25,786 bases of DNA from DASUPK01 sp046732465 (GTDB taxonomy: Bacteria > Actinomycetota > Thermoleophilia > Solirubrobacterales > 70-9). The translations under genes were made by a program, and so were the position numbers. Shown in pieces: positions 7,636 to 14,876 of the stretch (the first letter of the stretch is position 1; each line of letters opens with the position of its first letter). The stretch spans positions 1-25,786 of the forward strand of contig JBKPND010000105.1 of NCBI GenBank assembly GCA_046732465.1, in the 5' to 3' direction. A model generated the notes under the pieces. The model was not told the origin of the DNA, did not search any database, and was given only the letters and a program-made list of their open reading frames with translations.

Positions 7636-8361
7636 CTATGGACCGAGAGCCTCTCGCGCCTCGGCGACCGTGAAGCGCTGCTCGTAGAGGGCCCTGCCGA
7701 CGATCACGCCCTCGACGTTGTCGAGCTCGAGGCCGGCGACCGCCCGCAGGTCGTCGAGTGACCCGATGCCGCCCGAGTAGATCACCTCGCCCTCGGTCGC
7801 GGCCGCGACCTTGCGCAGCGAGTCCAGATCGGGGCCCTCCATCAGGCCGTCGACGTCGACCGGCGTGTATACGAATCGCCTCAGGCCCCGCCGGACGAGC
7901 TCGGCGATCACGTCGGTCGTGGCGAGGTCGGACTCCTCCGTCCAGCCCTCCGCCGCCACCTTGCCGGCGCGCGCGTCGACCGAGGCGACGACCCGGTCGC
8001 CGTGAGCGGCCGCGATCGCCTGCGCCATCTCGGGATCGCGGACCGCCGCCGTGCCGAGCACCACCCGCTCGGCGCCGGATGAGATCGCCTCCTCCACCTT
8101 CTTGGAGTCGCGCAGGCCGCCGCCGAGCTGCACCGGGACGTTGACCGAGGCGACGATCCGGCGGACGTGCTCCAGGTTGACGGGCGCGCCGGCGCGCGCA
8201 CCGTCGAGGTCCACGACGTGCAGCCAGCGGGCGCCGCCGTCCACCCAGCGCCGGGCCGCGACCACCGGATCGTCGTCGTAGGCGGTCTCCTGCTCGTAGT
8301 CGCCCTGAATCAGCCGGACGGCCCTGCCGCCGCGGATGTCGATCGCGGGAAAGAGGATCAA
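7636..8361 (-). CDS. hisA: ProFAR isomerase HisA
   Basis: HisA catalyses the Amadori isomerisation of ProFAR to PRFAR in histidine synthesis. The 241-residue TIM barrel begins LFPAIDIRGGRAVRL with catalytic D8, and has QLGGGLRD, VLGTAAV, SVDARAGKVAAEGW (D129) and IYSGGIGS. The PriA-type dual function (with TrpF) known in some actinobacteria cannot be excluded from motifs alone. The start is TTG 8361, whose bases overlap the hisH stop as TTGA, so translation is likely coupled and initiation relatively weak. The only other candidates are internal and would delete the first strand. Confidence 0.96.
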   Translation of the reverse strand: MILFPAIDIRGGRAVRLIQGDYEQETAYDDDPVVAARRWVDGGARWLHVVDLDGARAGAPVNLEHVRRIVASVNVPVQLGGGLRDSKKVEEAISSGAERVVLGTAAVRDPEMAQAIAAAHGDRVVASVDARAGKVAAEGWTEESDLATTDVIAELVRRGLRRFVYTPVDVDGLMEGPDLDSLRKVAAATEGEVIYSGGIGSLDDLRAVAGLELDNVEGVIVGRALYEQRFTVAEAREALGP

Positions 8362-8972
8362 CTGCAGATTCGGACGAAGTTGTCCAGCAGGCGCAGCCCC
8401 GCCGAGCTCGACTTCTCCGGATGGAACTGGACGCCGTAGAGCGGCGGCCGCTCCACCGCGCAGGCGAAGCGCTCGCCGTAGGCGGCTGTGCCGAGCACGT
8501 CACCGCCGACCCCAGGGCGGGGCGCGAAGGAATGGACGAAGTAGAAGGGAGTCTCCTCGCCGAGACCCTGGGTGAGGCGCGACTCGTGCTCCCAGTGCAC
8601 CGGCGACCAGCCGATGTGCGGGACCTTGTAGCCGTTGGCCTCCAGCCGGGCGACGACGCCGTCGAGCAGCGCGAGCCCGCGCCCGCCTTCGTTCTCTACC
8701 GAGGACTCGAAGAGCAGCTGCAGGCCGAGGCAGATGCCGAGCACGGGAACGCCCGCCTCGATCCGGCCGGCCACCAGCTCGTCGAGCCCGATCTCGCGGA
8801 CGCGCTCCATCGCTCGCGGGAACGCCCCGACACCGGGCAGGATCACCCCGTCGGCCGCTTCGGCTCGGGCTCGGTCCGAGGTGATCTCGGCCTCCGCCCC
8901 GACTCGCTCCAGGGCCTTCTCCACGGAACGGAGGTTGCCCATCCCGTAGTCGAGGATCGCGATCCGGGTCAT
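8358..8972 (-). CDS. hisH: Imidazole glycerol phosphate synthase glutaminase subunit HisH
   Basis: HisH is the class I glutamine amidotransferase that feeds ammonia to HisF. The 204-residue protein begins IAILDYGMGNLRSVEKAL. It has the oxyanion segment ILPGVGAF, the nucleophile C81 in GICLGLQLLFE, and the catalytic pair H184 and E186 in VQFHPEKSS. ATG 8972 is chosen from the family N-terminus and because it overlaps the hisB stop as ATGA. It overlaps hisA at its other end by 4 nt, so hisB, hisH and hisA form a coupled chain. Confidence 0.97.
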   Translation of the reverse strand: MTRIAILDYGMGNLRSVEKALERVGAEAEITSDRARAEAADGVILPGVGAFPRAMERVREIGLDELVAGRIEAGVPVLGICLGLQLLFESSVENEGGRGLALLDGVVARLEANGYKVPHIGWSPVHWEHESRLTQGLGEETPFYFVHSFAPRPGVGGDVLGTAAYGERFACAVERPPLYGVQFHPEKSSSAGLRLLDNFVRICS

Positions 8973-9559
8973 TCGGTCAGTGTGCCCTTGGTGGAGGGCA
9001 CGCCAGTCTCGTCCGGGTCGATCGAGACCGCCTCGCGGAGCGCGCGCGCGAAGGCCTTGAAGGACGCCTCGACCATGTGGTGGGCGTTGGAGCCCGAGCG
9101 GACCCAGATGTGAAGCGTCATCTTCGAGTTGTTGGAGACGGCGCGGAAGAACTCTTCGGCGAGCTCCGAGTCGAACCCGGCGATGCTGACGTCCGGCAGG
9201 TCCGCGTCGAAGGCGCAATAGGGCCTGCCGGAGATGTCGATCGCGCATTCACCGAGGGCCTCGTCCATCGGCACCAGGGCCGAGCCGTACCGGCGAATCC
9301 CGGCACGGTCGCCGAGCGCCTCGTCGACCGCCTGGCCGATGCAGATGCCGACGTCCTCGGTGGTGTGATGGGCGCCGGTCTGCAGGTCCCCACTCGCCTC
9401 GAGGTCGAGTCCCAGTCGCCCGTGGCGGGCCAGCAGCTCGAGCATGTGGTCGAGGAAACCGACGCCGGTGGAGACCTTCGTCTCGCCTCCGTCCAGGCCC
9501 AGGCGCAGCTTGACCTTGGTCTCCTTGGTCTCGCGGCTGATCTGTGCGGTTCGTCCCAT
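8969..9559 (-). CDS. hisB: Imidazoleglycerol-phosphate dehydratase HisB
   Basis: This Mn-dependent enzyme dehydrates IGP to imidazole acetol phosphate. The 196-residue, monofunctional form carries the two metal-binding repeats. The first has FLDHMLELLARHG and GAHHTTEDVGI. The second has NAHHMVEASFKAFARAL near residue 160. SGRPYC and the EEFFRAVSNNS region are also normal for the family. There is no fused histidinol phosphatase domain. The gap to hisD is 25 nt. In many actinobacteria hisC lies between hisD and hisB, but here it is missing. Confidence 0.97.
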   Translation of the reverse strand: MGRTAQISRETKETKVKLRLGLDGGETKVSTGVGFLDHMLELLARHGRLGLDLEASGDLQTGAHHTTEDVGICIGQAVDEALGDRAGIRRYGSALVPMDEALGECAIDISGRPYCAFDADLPDVSIAGFDSELAEEFFRAVSNNSKMTLHIWVRSGSNAHHMVEASFKAFARALREAVSIDPDETGVPSTKGTLTE

Positions 9560-9584
9560 CGGTTCTCTCAGTGCGGCTTCGCCA

Positions 9585-10892
9585 TCACTCGGGTCGCTGC
9601 TCCGCTTCGCGTCCGCCGCGCCCTCGCACTAAGGCTGACTCAGCATGCAGCGGGAAGCCCTCGGCGCGCGCCAGCGTAGCGACCGTCGGAGCGAGCTCCC
9701 GGGCCGCCGCCTGCGTCAGCGTCACGGTCGGGATCCGCCGCCGAAAGACGCCCGGATCGAGCGGTCCCTGAAAGCGGCCCGCACCGCCGGTGGGGAGCAC
9801 GTGGTTCGAGCCCGCCGCGTAGTCGCCGAAGGCGGTCGCCGAGTGCGGTCCGACGAAGACGCACCCGGCCGTCCTCACCGCGCTCGCGAGCAACGTCGCG
9901 TCCTCGGTCACGAGCTGGAGGTGCTCAGGCGCGATCGCATTCGCGAGCTGGACGGCGGCGACCGTGTCGGGCACCGCCACCAGCGCAAGGGCCGCGTCCT
10001 CGGCGATCCCCCGGTCGGCGGCCACCCGTTTGACGCTTTCTTCGATCGCGTCCAGGATCACTGTTTCGACCGCCGCAGCCACCAGCAGCCCGTCGGAGCC
10101 GTGCTCCGCCTGGGCGCAGAGATCGAGCGCGATCCAGTCCGCCCTCGCGGTTTCCCCCGCGACCACCATCAGCTCGGAGGGGCCGGCGATCCCGTCGATG
10201 CCGACCTCCCCGGCGAGCTGGCGCTTCGCCTCCTGGACATAGCGGTTGCCCGGCCCGGCGATCACGTCGACGCGCGGAATCAGCTCGGTGCCGGTGGCGA
10301 GAGCGGCGATCGCCTGGGCACCGCCCACCGGGTAGATCTCGTCCGCGCCCCCGATCGCGGCGGCCGCGAGGATCAGGTCGGCGACCGGACGCTCCCCGCC
10401 GCCATGGGGCGTGGCGAGCACGACCCGCTCAACCTGGGCCGTCTTCGCGGGGATGCAGCCCATCAGGACGGTTGAGGGATAGGACGCCGTCCCCCCGGGG
10501 GCGTAGACGCCCGCGGAGCCGACGGGCACGTCGCGCAGGTCCACCGACTGCCCCTGTTCGAGCTCCAGCCTCTGCTCGTCCGTCAGCTGCGCCGAGGCGA
10601 CGGCGCGGATGTTGGCCGCCGCGGTCTCCAGCGCATCCCGCGACTCCGAATCGAGGCGCTCGAGCGCCGATCGAACCTCGGCGTCGGGGATCGGCAGGGT
10701 GCGCGGATCCACCTGCTCACCGCCGAAGCGGGCCTCGAGCTCGCTGACCGCGTCATCGCCTCCCTCGCGCACCGCGGCGATGACCTCGGCAACGGTCTCG
10801 CTCACCTCGCCGAGGGGTGGCTGCAGGGCCCGGATCCGGCTCGCCAGGTCCGACGGGTCGGTGCCGTCCCAGTCGAAGCTCTGAAGCCTCAT
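9585..10892 (-). CDS. hisD: Histidinol dehydrogenase HisD
   Basis: HisD is the zinc enzyme that performs the last two NAD-dependent oxidations from L-histidinol to histidine. The 435-residue product contains the signature from VDVIAGPGNRYVQEAKR through GIAGPSELMV, the zinc ligands in CAQAEHGSDG, IAPEHLQL, and SATAFGDYAAGSNHVLPT with the conserved Asp and His. LHAESALVR near the end supplies the last zinc His. ATG 10892 (MRLQSFDWDG) overlaps the hisG stop as ATGA. The same frame stays open far upstream through hisG and hisZ, but that is coincidental antiphase coding. The N-terminal 60 residues are variable. Confidence 0.97.
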   Translation of the reverse strand: MRLQSFDWDGTDPSDLASRIRALQPPLGEVSETVAEVIAAVREGGDDAVSELEARFGGEQVDPRTLPIPDAEVRSALERLDSESRDALETAAANIRAVASAQLTDEQRLELEQGQSVDLRDVPVGSAGVYAPGGTASYPSTVLMGCIPAKTAQVERVVLATPHGGGERPVADLILAAAAIGGADEIYPVGGAQAIAALATGTELIPRVDVIAGPGNRYVQEAKRQLAGEVGIDGIAGPSELMVVAGETARADWIALDLCAQAEHGSDGLLVAAAVETVILDAIEESVKRVAADRGIAEDAALALVAVPDTVAAVQLANAIAPEHLQLVTEDATLLASAVRTAGCVFVGPHSATAFGDYAAGSNHVLPTGGAGRFQGPLDPGVFRRRIPTVTLTQAAARELAPTVATLARAEGFPLHAESALVRGRGGREAEQRPE

Positions 10893-11566
10893 CGGACGCC
10901 CTCCGGTCGTAGGCGCTCCACCAGGTCGTCGACCTCCGCCGCGCGCAGCTTGTGTGAGACGCGGTTGGCGATCAGCCGCGCCGTCGAGGTGGCGATCTCC
11001 TCGCGGACCTCGAGCCCGTTCTCCGCCAGCGTGCGCCCCGTGGCGACCAGGTCCACGATCCCGTCGGCGAGGCCGGAGAGCGGCGCGAGCTCGACGGAGC
11101 CCTTCACCTCGATCACCTCGGCGCGCCGGCCGGTCTCCTCGAAGTGACGCTCCGCGACCCGTGGATACTTCGTCGCGATCCGCATGCCGCCGAGCCGGCG
11201 CTCGTCCTCGTCGAGGGCCGTGTCCCCTGCCCTCCCCGCGAGGACCATGCGGCAGGCTCCGTAGCGGAGGTCGAGGACCTCGTAGACGATCCGCTCCGGC
11301 TGCTCCAGCAGGACGTCCTTGCCGGTGATTCCAAGGTCGGCGGCTCCCGCCTCGACGTAGGTGGGAACGTCCGAGGGCCGCATCGTCACCAGGCTGAGCC
11401 CGCCGGACTCGAAGACGAGCGCGCGCGAATCGGACCGCAGCTCGGCGGTGTCGACGCCGATGCGGTCGAGCGCGTCGAGCGTCTCCGGCCAGAGCGCCCC
11501 GCGCGGCAGCGCCAGCTTCAGAGGGCCCGCCTGGCGCGCGCGGGTGGCCTCCACCACTCGAGGCAT
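10889..11566 (-). CDS. hisG: ATP phosphoribosyltransferase, short form (HisG-S)
   Basis: HisG condenses ATP and PRPP in the committed step of histidine synthesis. This 225-residue product is the short form, which lacks the C-terminal regulatory ACT-like domain of the long form (about 280-300 residues) and depends on HisZ. Visible segments are KLALPRGALWPETLDALDR, MRPSDVPTYVEAGAADLGITGKD, IATKYPRVAERHF, VIEVKGSVELAPLSGLADGIVDLV and the PRPP loop TGRTLAENGL. ATG 11566 overlaps the hisZ stop as ATGA, so the two partners are translated together. Feedback inhibition by histidine would act through HisZ. Confidence 0.96.
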   Translation of the reverse strand: MPRVVEATRARQAGPLKLALPRGALWPETLDALDRIGVDTAELRSDSRALVFESGGLSLVTMRPSDVPTYVEAGAADLGITGKDVLLEQPERIVYEVLDLRYGACRMVLAGRAGDTALDEDERRLGGMRIATKYPRVAERHFEETGRRAEVIEVKGSVELAPLSGLADGIVDLVATGRTLAENGLEVREEIATSTARLIANRVSHKLRAAEVDDLVERLRPEGVR

Positions 11567-12576
11567 CAGGTTGCCTCCCCTCCGTCCTGCCGCTCCTCCT
11601 CGGTCTGCGCGACGTGCAGGCGCTCCAGGTAGAGGGAGAAGCCGACCGCCGGCAGCTCCCGCCCGAATCGCCCGAGCAGCGAGTCGTAGCGGCCGCCGCC
11701 GCCCAGGATGTGCCCGAGCGCCGGGTCGTAGACCTCGAGGATCGCCCCGGTGTAGTAGCCGAGGTCGCGCAGCAGGCCGAGGTCGAGCCGGACGCGGTCG
11801 GAGACTCCCCGGGCCGCCAGGGCCTGGTGGGTCGCCCGCAGCCGCTGCGTGGCGCGTTCCACCGCCTCGCCGCCGAGCTCGGTGGCGCGATCGAGGACCT
11901 CCGGGCCGCCGCGCATCGCGGGCAGCGCCAGCAGCGTGGCGCGTGCCTCCCCGTCGAGGCCCTCGACGTCGTCGACGGCCAGCTCGAGGCCGACCAGATC
12001 GTGTGCCGCAAGCCGATCGAGAATCCGGTCGCGCGCCTCAACCTCCACGCGGAGCTCCGCAAGTAGCTGGCGGTACAGGTCCGCATCGCCGAGCCCGACC
12101 AGAGCGCGGTTGAGCCCGGCCGCGTCGAGAGCCCGGCTCAGGACCTCGATCACCTCGGCGGTCCCCTCCGGTGCGGGCGCGCCGATCAGCTCCACGCCGG
12201 CCTGGGTGAACTCCCTCATCTGCCCCCGCTGCGGGTTCACCGCTCGGTAGGCGCGGGCGATGTAGGAGAGGCGGAAGGGTGGCTCCGCGTCCTGCATTCG
12301 GGTCGCGACGAGGCGCGCGATCGGGATGGTCATGTCGGAACGCATCGCGAGCAGATCGCCGCGCTCGTCGAAGAACCGATACGCGGCGTTGGCGTAGCGC
12401 TCGTCGCCTCGCCGCAGCACCTCGGCGTACTCGATCGTCGGGGTCGCGACCTCCCCGTAGCCGTGGGCGTCGAAGGCAGCGCGCAACGCCGCCTCGAGGG
12501 CGCGCAGCTCGCGCATCTCCTCGGGCAGGATGTCTCGCGTCCCCGGCGGGGTCGGGTGAATCATCGGGCTCATCAT
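11566..12576 (-). CDS. hisZ: ATP phosphoribosyltransferase regulatory subunit HisZ
   Basis: HisZ is a histidyl-tRNA-synthetase-like protein without aminoacylation activity that forms a hetero-octamer with short HisG and confers histidine regulation. The 336-residue product has the class II synthetase core: TPPGTRDILPEE, LAMRSDMTIPIARLVATR, the motif 2 region YRAVNPQRGQMREFTQAGVELIG, and LGYYTGAILEVY with GGGGRYDSLLGRFG. It ends without the C-terminal anticodon-binding domain of true HisRS (usually over 400 residues). The position beside short hisG settles the assignment. ATG 12576 follows GGGCGAGAAAGCG; ATG 12573 is equally possible. It is the first gene of the leftward his operon. Confidence 0.93.
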   Translation of the reverse strand: MMSPMIHPTPPGTRDILPEEMRELRALEAALRAAFDAHGYGEVATPTIEYAEVLRRGDERYANAAYRFFDERGDLLAMRSDMTIPIARLVATRMQDAEPPFRLSYIARAYRAVNPQRGQMREFTQAGVELIGAPAPEGTAEVIEVLSRALDAAGLNRALVGLGDADLYRQLLAELRVEVEARDRILDRLAAHDLVGLELAVDDVEGLDGEARATLLALPAMRGGPEVLDRATELGGEAVERATQRLRATHQALAARGVSDRVRLDLGLLRDLGYYTGAILEVYDPALGHILGGGGRYDSLLGRFGRELPAVGFSLYLERLHVAQTEEERQDGGEAT

Positions 12577-12656
12577 CGCTTTCTCGCCCTTAACAGGCTG
12601 CAAGGTTCGTGGGCATAGGATCGGCGCATGGCTACTCGACTCGAGGAGGAGACGAA
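12577..12656. promoter_or_regulatory. Divergent promoter region between hisZ and a small barrel gene
   Basis: These 80 nt must hold the promoter of the his operon. On the plus strand TAGGAT at 12616-12621 is a possible -10 for the 95-aa gene. No good -35 or T-box/attenuator structure was recognised for the his direction, and there is no His-codon leader peptide visible in so short a space. Confidence 0.4.
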
Positions 12657-12944
12657 ATGGCAGTTCTCTTGGAGATGGAGCTTCCCGTGACCCCGGACCA
12701 GTACGACGCCGTCCACCAGGCGCTCGATCCCGTGGGGAATCCGCCCGATGGGCTGATCGCACACACGGCTCGCATCGAGGACGGCACTCTCAAGGTGCTC
12801 GACGTCTGGGAGTCGCCGGAGGCGTTCGAGGCGTTCGCGGAGTCCAGGCTCGGGCCGACGATCGCGGAGACGCTCGGCGACGAGGCTCCGGCCGAGCGCC
12901 CGGAGCCCAGGTTCACCGAGCTCCACAACGCACACGCCGCCTAA
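12657..12944 (+). CDS. Small dimeric alpha/beta-barrel-like protein
   Basis: The 95-residue protein has the strand-helix-strand pattern of ABM-type dimeric barrels: AVLLEMELPV, the helix TPDQYDAVHQALD, a strand IAHTARIED, LKVLDVWESPEAFEAFAESRLGPTIAETLG and a final strand region PRFTELHNAHAA. It has the same overall plan as the protein at 3537-3821, although the sequences have little identity. ATG 12657 follows a strong GAGGAGGAG ribosome site; an upstream in-frame start at 12609 would add residues unlike the family. It is divergent from hisZ and convergent with murA, whose stop is 7 nt away. Its function is unknown. Confidence 0.75.
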   Translation: MAVLLEMELPVTPDQYDAVHQALDPVGNPPDGLIAHTARIEDGTLKVLDVWESPEAFEAFAESRLGPTIAETLGDEAPAERPEPRFTELHNAHAA

Positions 12945-12951
12945 CCGAGGA

Positions 12952-14253
12952 TCAAGCCGGAACGCGCTCTGAGGCGACCCGCTCGATGCGGGCGCCGAGA
13001 TCTCGCAGGCGCATGTCGATCCGCTCGTAGCCGCGGTCGATCTGCGCGACGTTGCCGATCTCCGAGGTGCCGTCCGCCGCGAGCGCGGCGATGAGCATCG
13101 CCATGCCGGCGCGGATGTCGGGGCTCTCCAGTCGCGCCCCATGAAGACGGCTCGGACCACTCACCACCGCCCTGTGCGGGTCGGAGAGGTGGATCCGAGC
13201 GCCCATCGCGACCAGCTTGTCGACGAAGAACAGCCGGTTCTCGAACATCTTCTCGTGGATGAGGATCGTGCCGTCGGCCTGCGTGGCAAGGGCGAGCGCG
13301 ATCGAGGTGAGGTCCGCGGGGAACGCAGGCCAGGGCCCGTCGTCGATCTGCGGGGTCATCTCGCCGTGGTCGTCCTTGATGGTGAGCTTCTGCTCGGGCG
13401 GGACGAGCAGGTCCTGGCCTTCCACCATCGTCTGCAGGCCGACGCGACGGAAGTGCCGACGGATCCCCTCCAGGTCCTCCTCCACCACCCCGCGGATGCG
13501 CAACTCGCCGCTGGTGGCAGCGGCGAGCGCCATGAAGCTGGCGATCTCGATGTGGTCGGGACAGACGGTGTGCTCGGCACCCCCGAGCTTGTCCCGGCCG
13601 TGGACCGTCATCACGTTCGAGCCGATGCCGTCGACCTGCGCGCCCATCTTGCAGAGCAGCCGGGCCAGGTCCTGGACGTGCGGCTCGGAGGCGGCGTTGG
13701 CGATCGTCGTCGGCCCCTCCGTCAGCGCCGCGGCGAGCAGCGCGTTCTCGGTTCCCATCACCGAGGGCTCGTCCATGAAAATCCGCCTTGGCTTGAGGCC
13801 GTCGGGGGGCGCTGAGAGCTCGATCCAGACGTCCCCAGCGATCTTCGCGCCGAGGTCACGGAAGGCGTCGAGGTGCGCGTCCAGCCGCCGTCGGCCGATC
13901 GTGTCGCCGCCCGGGGGTGGCATCCGCACCTCGCCCAAGCGCGCGAGCAGGGGCCCGGCTACTAGGAACGAGGCGCGGATCCGATTGGCGAGTTCCTCAT
14001 CGACCTCGGTGCCGGAGATCTGATCCGCTTGCAGGCGGACCTCGTTCTCACCCGTCCATGCGATCTTGACGCCCAGGCGTTCCAGCAACCCGAGCATCGA
14101 TTCGACATCCCGGATCCGCGGCACGTTCCGGATCAGCAGCTCCTCCTCCGTCAGCAGGCACGCGGCCAGGATCGGGAGCGCGGCGTTCTTGTTGCCCGCC
14201 GGCACGATCTCGCCGGACAGGGGCACGCCGCCCTGGATGATGAATTTCTCCAT
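12952..14253 (-). CDS. murA: UDP-GlcNAc 1-carboxyvinyltransferase MurA, Asp-type
   Basis: MurA transfers enolpyruvate from PEP to UDP-GlcNAc, the first committed step of peptidoglycan synthesis in the cytosol. The 433-residue protein has the substrate Lys/Asn in PAGNKNAALPILAA (K22, N23), MGTENALLAAAL, the catalytic Asp region PWPAFPADLTS, and the C-terminal Arg loop SPDIRAGMAML. In the active-site loop PPPGGDTIGRRRLDAH the usual Cys (Cys115 of E. coli) is Asp117. This is the same replacement as in mycobacterial and chlamydial MurA. It leaves the enzyme active but prevents alkylation by fosfomycin. ATG 14253 starts 23 nt from a divergent HD-domain gene. Confidence 0.93.
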   Translation of the reverse strand: MEKFIIQGGVPLSGEIVPAGNKNAALPILAACLLTEEELLIRNVPRIRDVESMLGLLERLGVKIAWTGENEVRLQADQISGTEVDEELANRIRASFLVAGPLLARLGEVRMPPPGGDTIGRRRLDAHLDAFRDLGAKIAGDVWIELSAPPDGLKPRRIFMDEPSVMGTENALLAAALTEGPTTIANAASEPHVQDLARLLCKMGAQVDGIGSNVMTVHGRDKLGGAEHTVCPDHIEIASFMALAAATSGELRIRGVVEEDLEGIRRHFRRVGLQTMVEGQDLLVPPEQKLTIKDDHGEMTPQIDDGPWPAFPADLTSIALALATQADGTILIHEKMFENRLFFVDKLVAMGARIHLSDPHRAVVSGPSRLHGARLESPDIRAGMAMLIAALAADGTSEIGNVAQIDRGYERIDMRLRDLGARIERVASERVPA

Positions 14254-14276
14254 GGGCGCCTAGAGTAACCAGCCCC
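14254..14276. promoter_or_regulatory. Very short bidirectional promoter between murA and the HD-domain gene
   Basis: Only 23 nt separate the two divergent ATGs. The heptamer TAGAGTA (14261-14267) reads TAGAGT rightward, 10 nt before ATG 14277, and TACTCT leftward, 8 nt before ATG 14253. One element can thus serve as a -10 for both genes, with both messages leaderless. No Shine-Dalgarno sequence fits in either direction and the -35 matches are weak. Confidence 0.5.
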
Positions 14277-14867
14277 ATGGCGGAGATCTCACGAGACGAT
14301 GCATGGCAGCTGGTCACGGAATGGGTCGAGTCCGACTCGCTGCGGAAGCACCTGTTGGGCGTGGAGGCGGCGATGGTCGCGTACGCCCGCAAGTGGGATG
14401 AGGACGAGGAGATGTACGCCGTGACGGGGCTCGTCCACGACCTCGACTACGAGCGGTATCCCGACCTGGACACCGGGCATCCGCGCCACGCCATCAAGGA
14501 GCTGGAGGAGCGCGGCTACCCGCAGGAGGTGATCGACGCCGTGGCCGGCCATGCCGACTTCATGGGCGTCCCCAGGGAGACCCGGATGGCGAAAACGCTC
14601 TACGGGGTGGACGAGCTCTCCGGCTTCATCGCCGCCTGCGCGCTGGTGCGTCCCACCGGGATCGAGGGCATGAAGCCGAAGTCCGTGAAGAAGAAGCTCA
14701 AGCAGCCGTCATTCGCGGCGGCTGTGAACCGCGAGGACATCCAGCGCGGGATCGATGAACTCGGCGTCGATCAGGACGAGCACATCACGCTGGTCATCGA
14801 AGCGCTCTCCGACCGTGCCGACGAGCTCGGCATCGCACCGCGAGAAGACGCCGGTAGCGCCAGTTAG
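14277..14867 (+). CDS. HD-domain metal-dependent phosphohydrolase
   Basis: The 196-residue protein carries an HD domain: a first His in LRKHLLGVEAAM (H25), the HD pair in LVHDLDYERYPD (H54, D55), a further His pair in GHPRHAIKEL (about 68-71), and AGHADF near 92. The pattern DLDYERYP is shared by a group of HDIG-type hydrolases of unknown substrate. The acidic C-terminal part includes a Lys-rich turn KPKSVKKKLKQPSFAAAV. It is divergent from murA and lies 9 nt upstream of the alpha/beta hydrolase gene, so those two are probably co-transcribed. Nucleotide substrates are common for the superfamily, but nothing here proves one. Confidence 0.82.
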   Translation: MAEISRDDAWQLVTEWVESDSLRKHLLGVEAAMVAYARKWDEDEEMYAVTGLVHDLDYERYPDLDTGHPRHAIKELEERGYPQEVIDAVAGHADFMGVPRETRMAKTLYGVDELSGFIAACALVRPTGIEGMKPKSVKKKLKQPSFAAAVNREDIQRGIDELGVDQDEHITLVIEALSDRADELGIAPREDAGSAS

Positions 14868-14876
14868 ATGTAGCCA

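Noticed and set aside
10893..12086. Long upstream extension of the hisD frame through hisG and hisZ
   Set aside because: The extension is antiphase to two clear genes. HisD family length and the ATGA overlap fix the start at 10892.
11566..12576. True histidyl-tRNA synthetase
   Set aside because: It is too short, has no anticodon-binding domain, and lies directly coupled to short hisG; HisZ fits.
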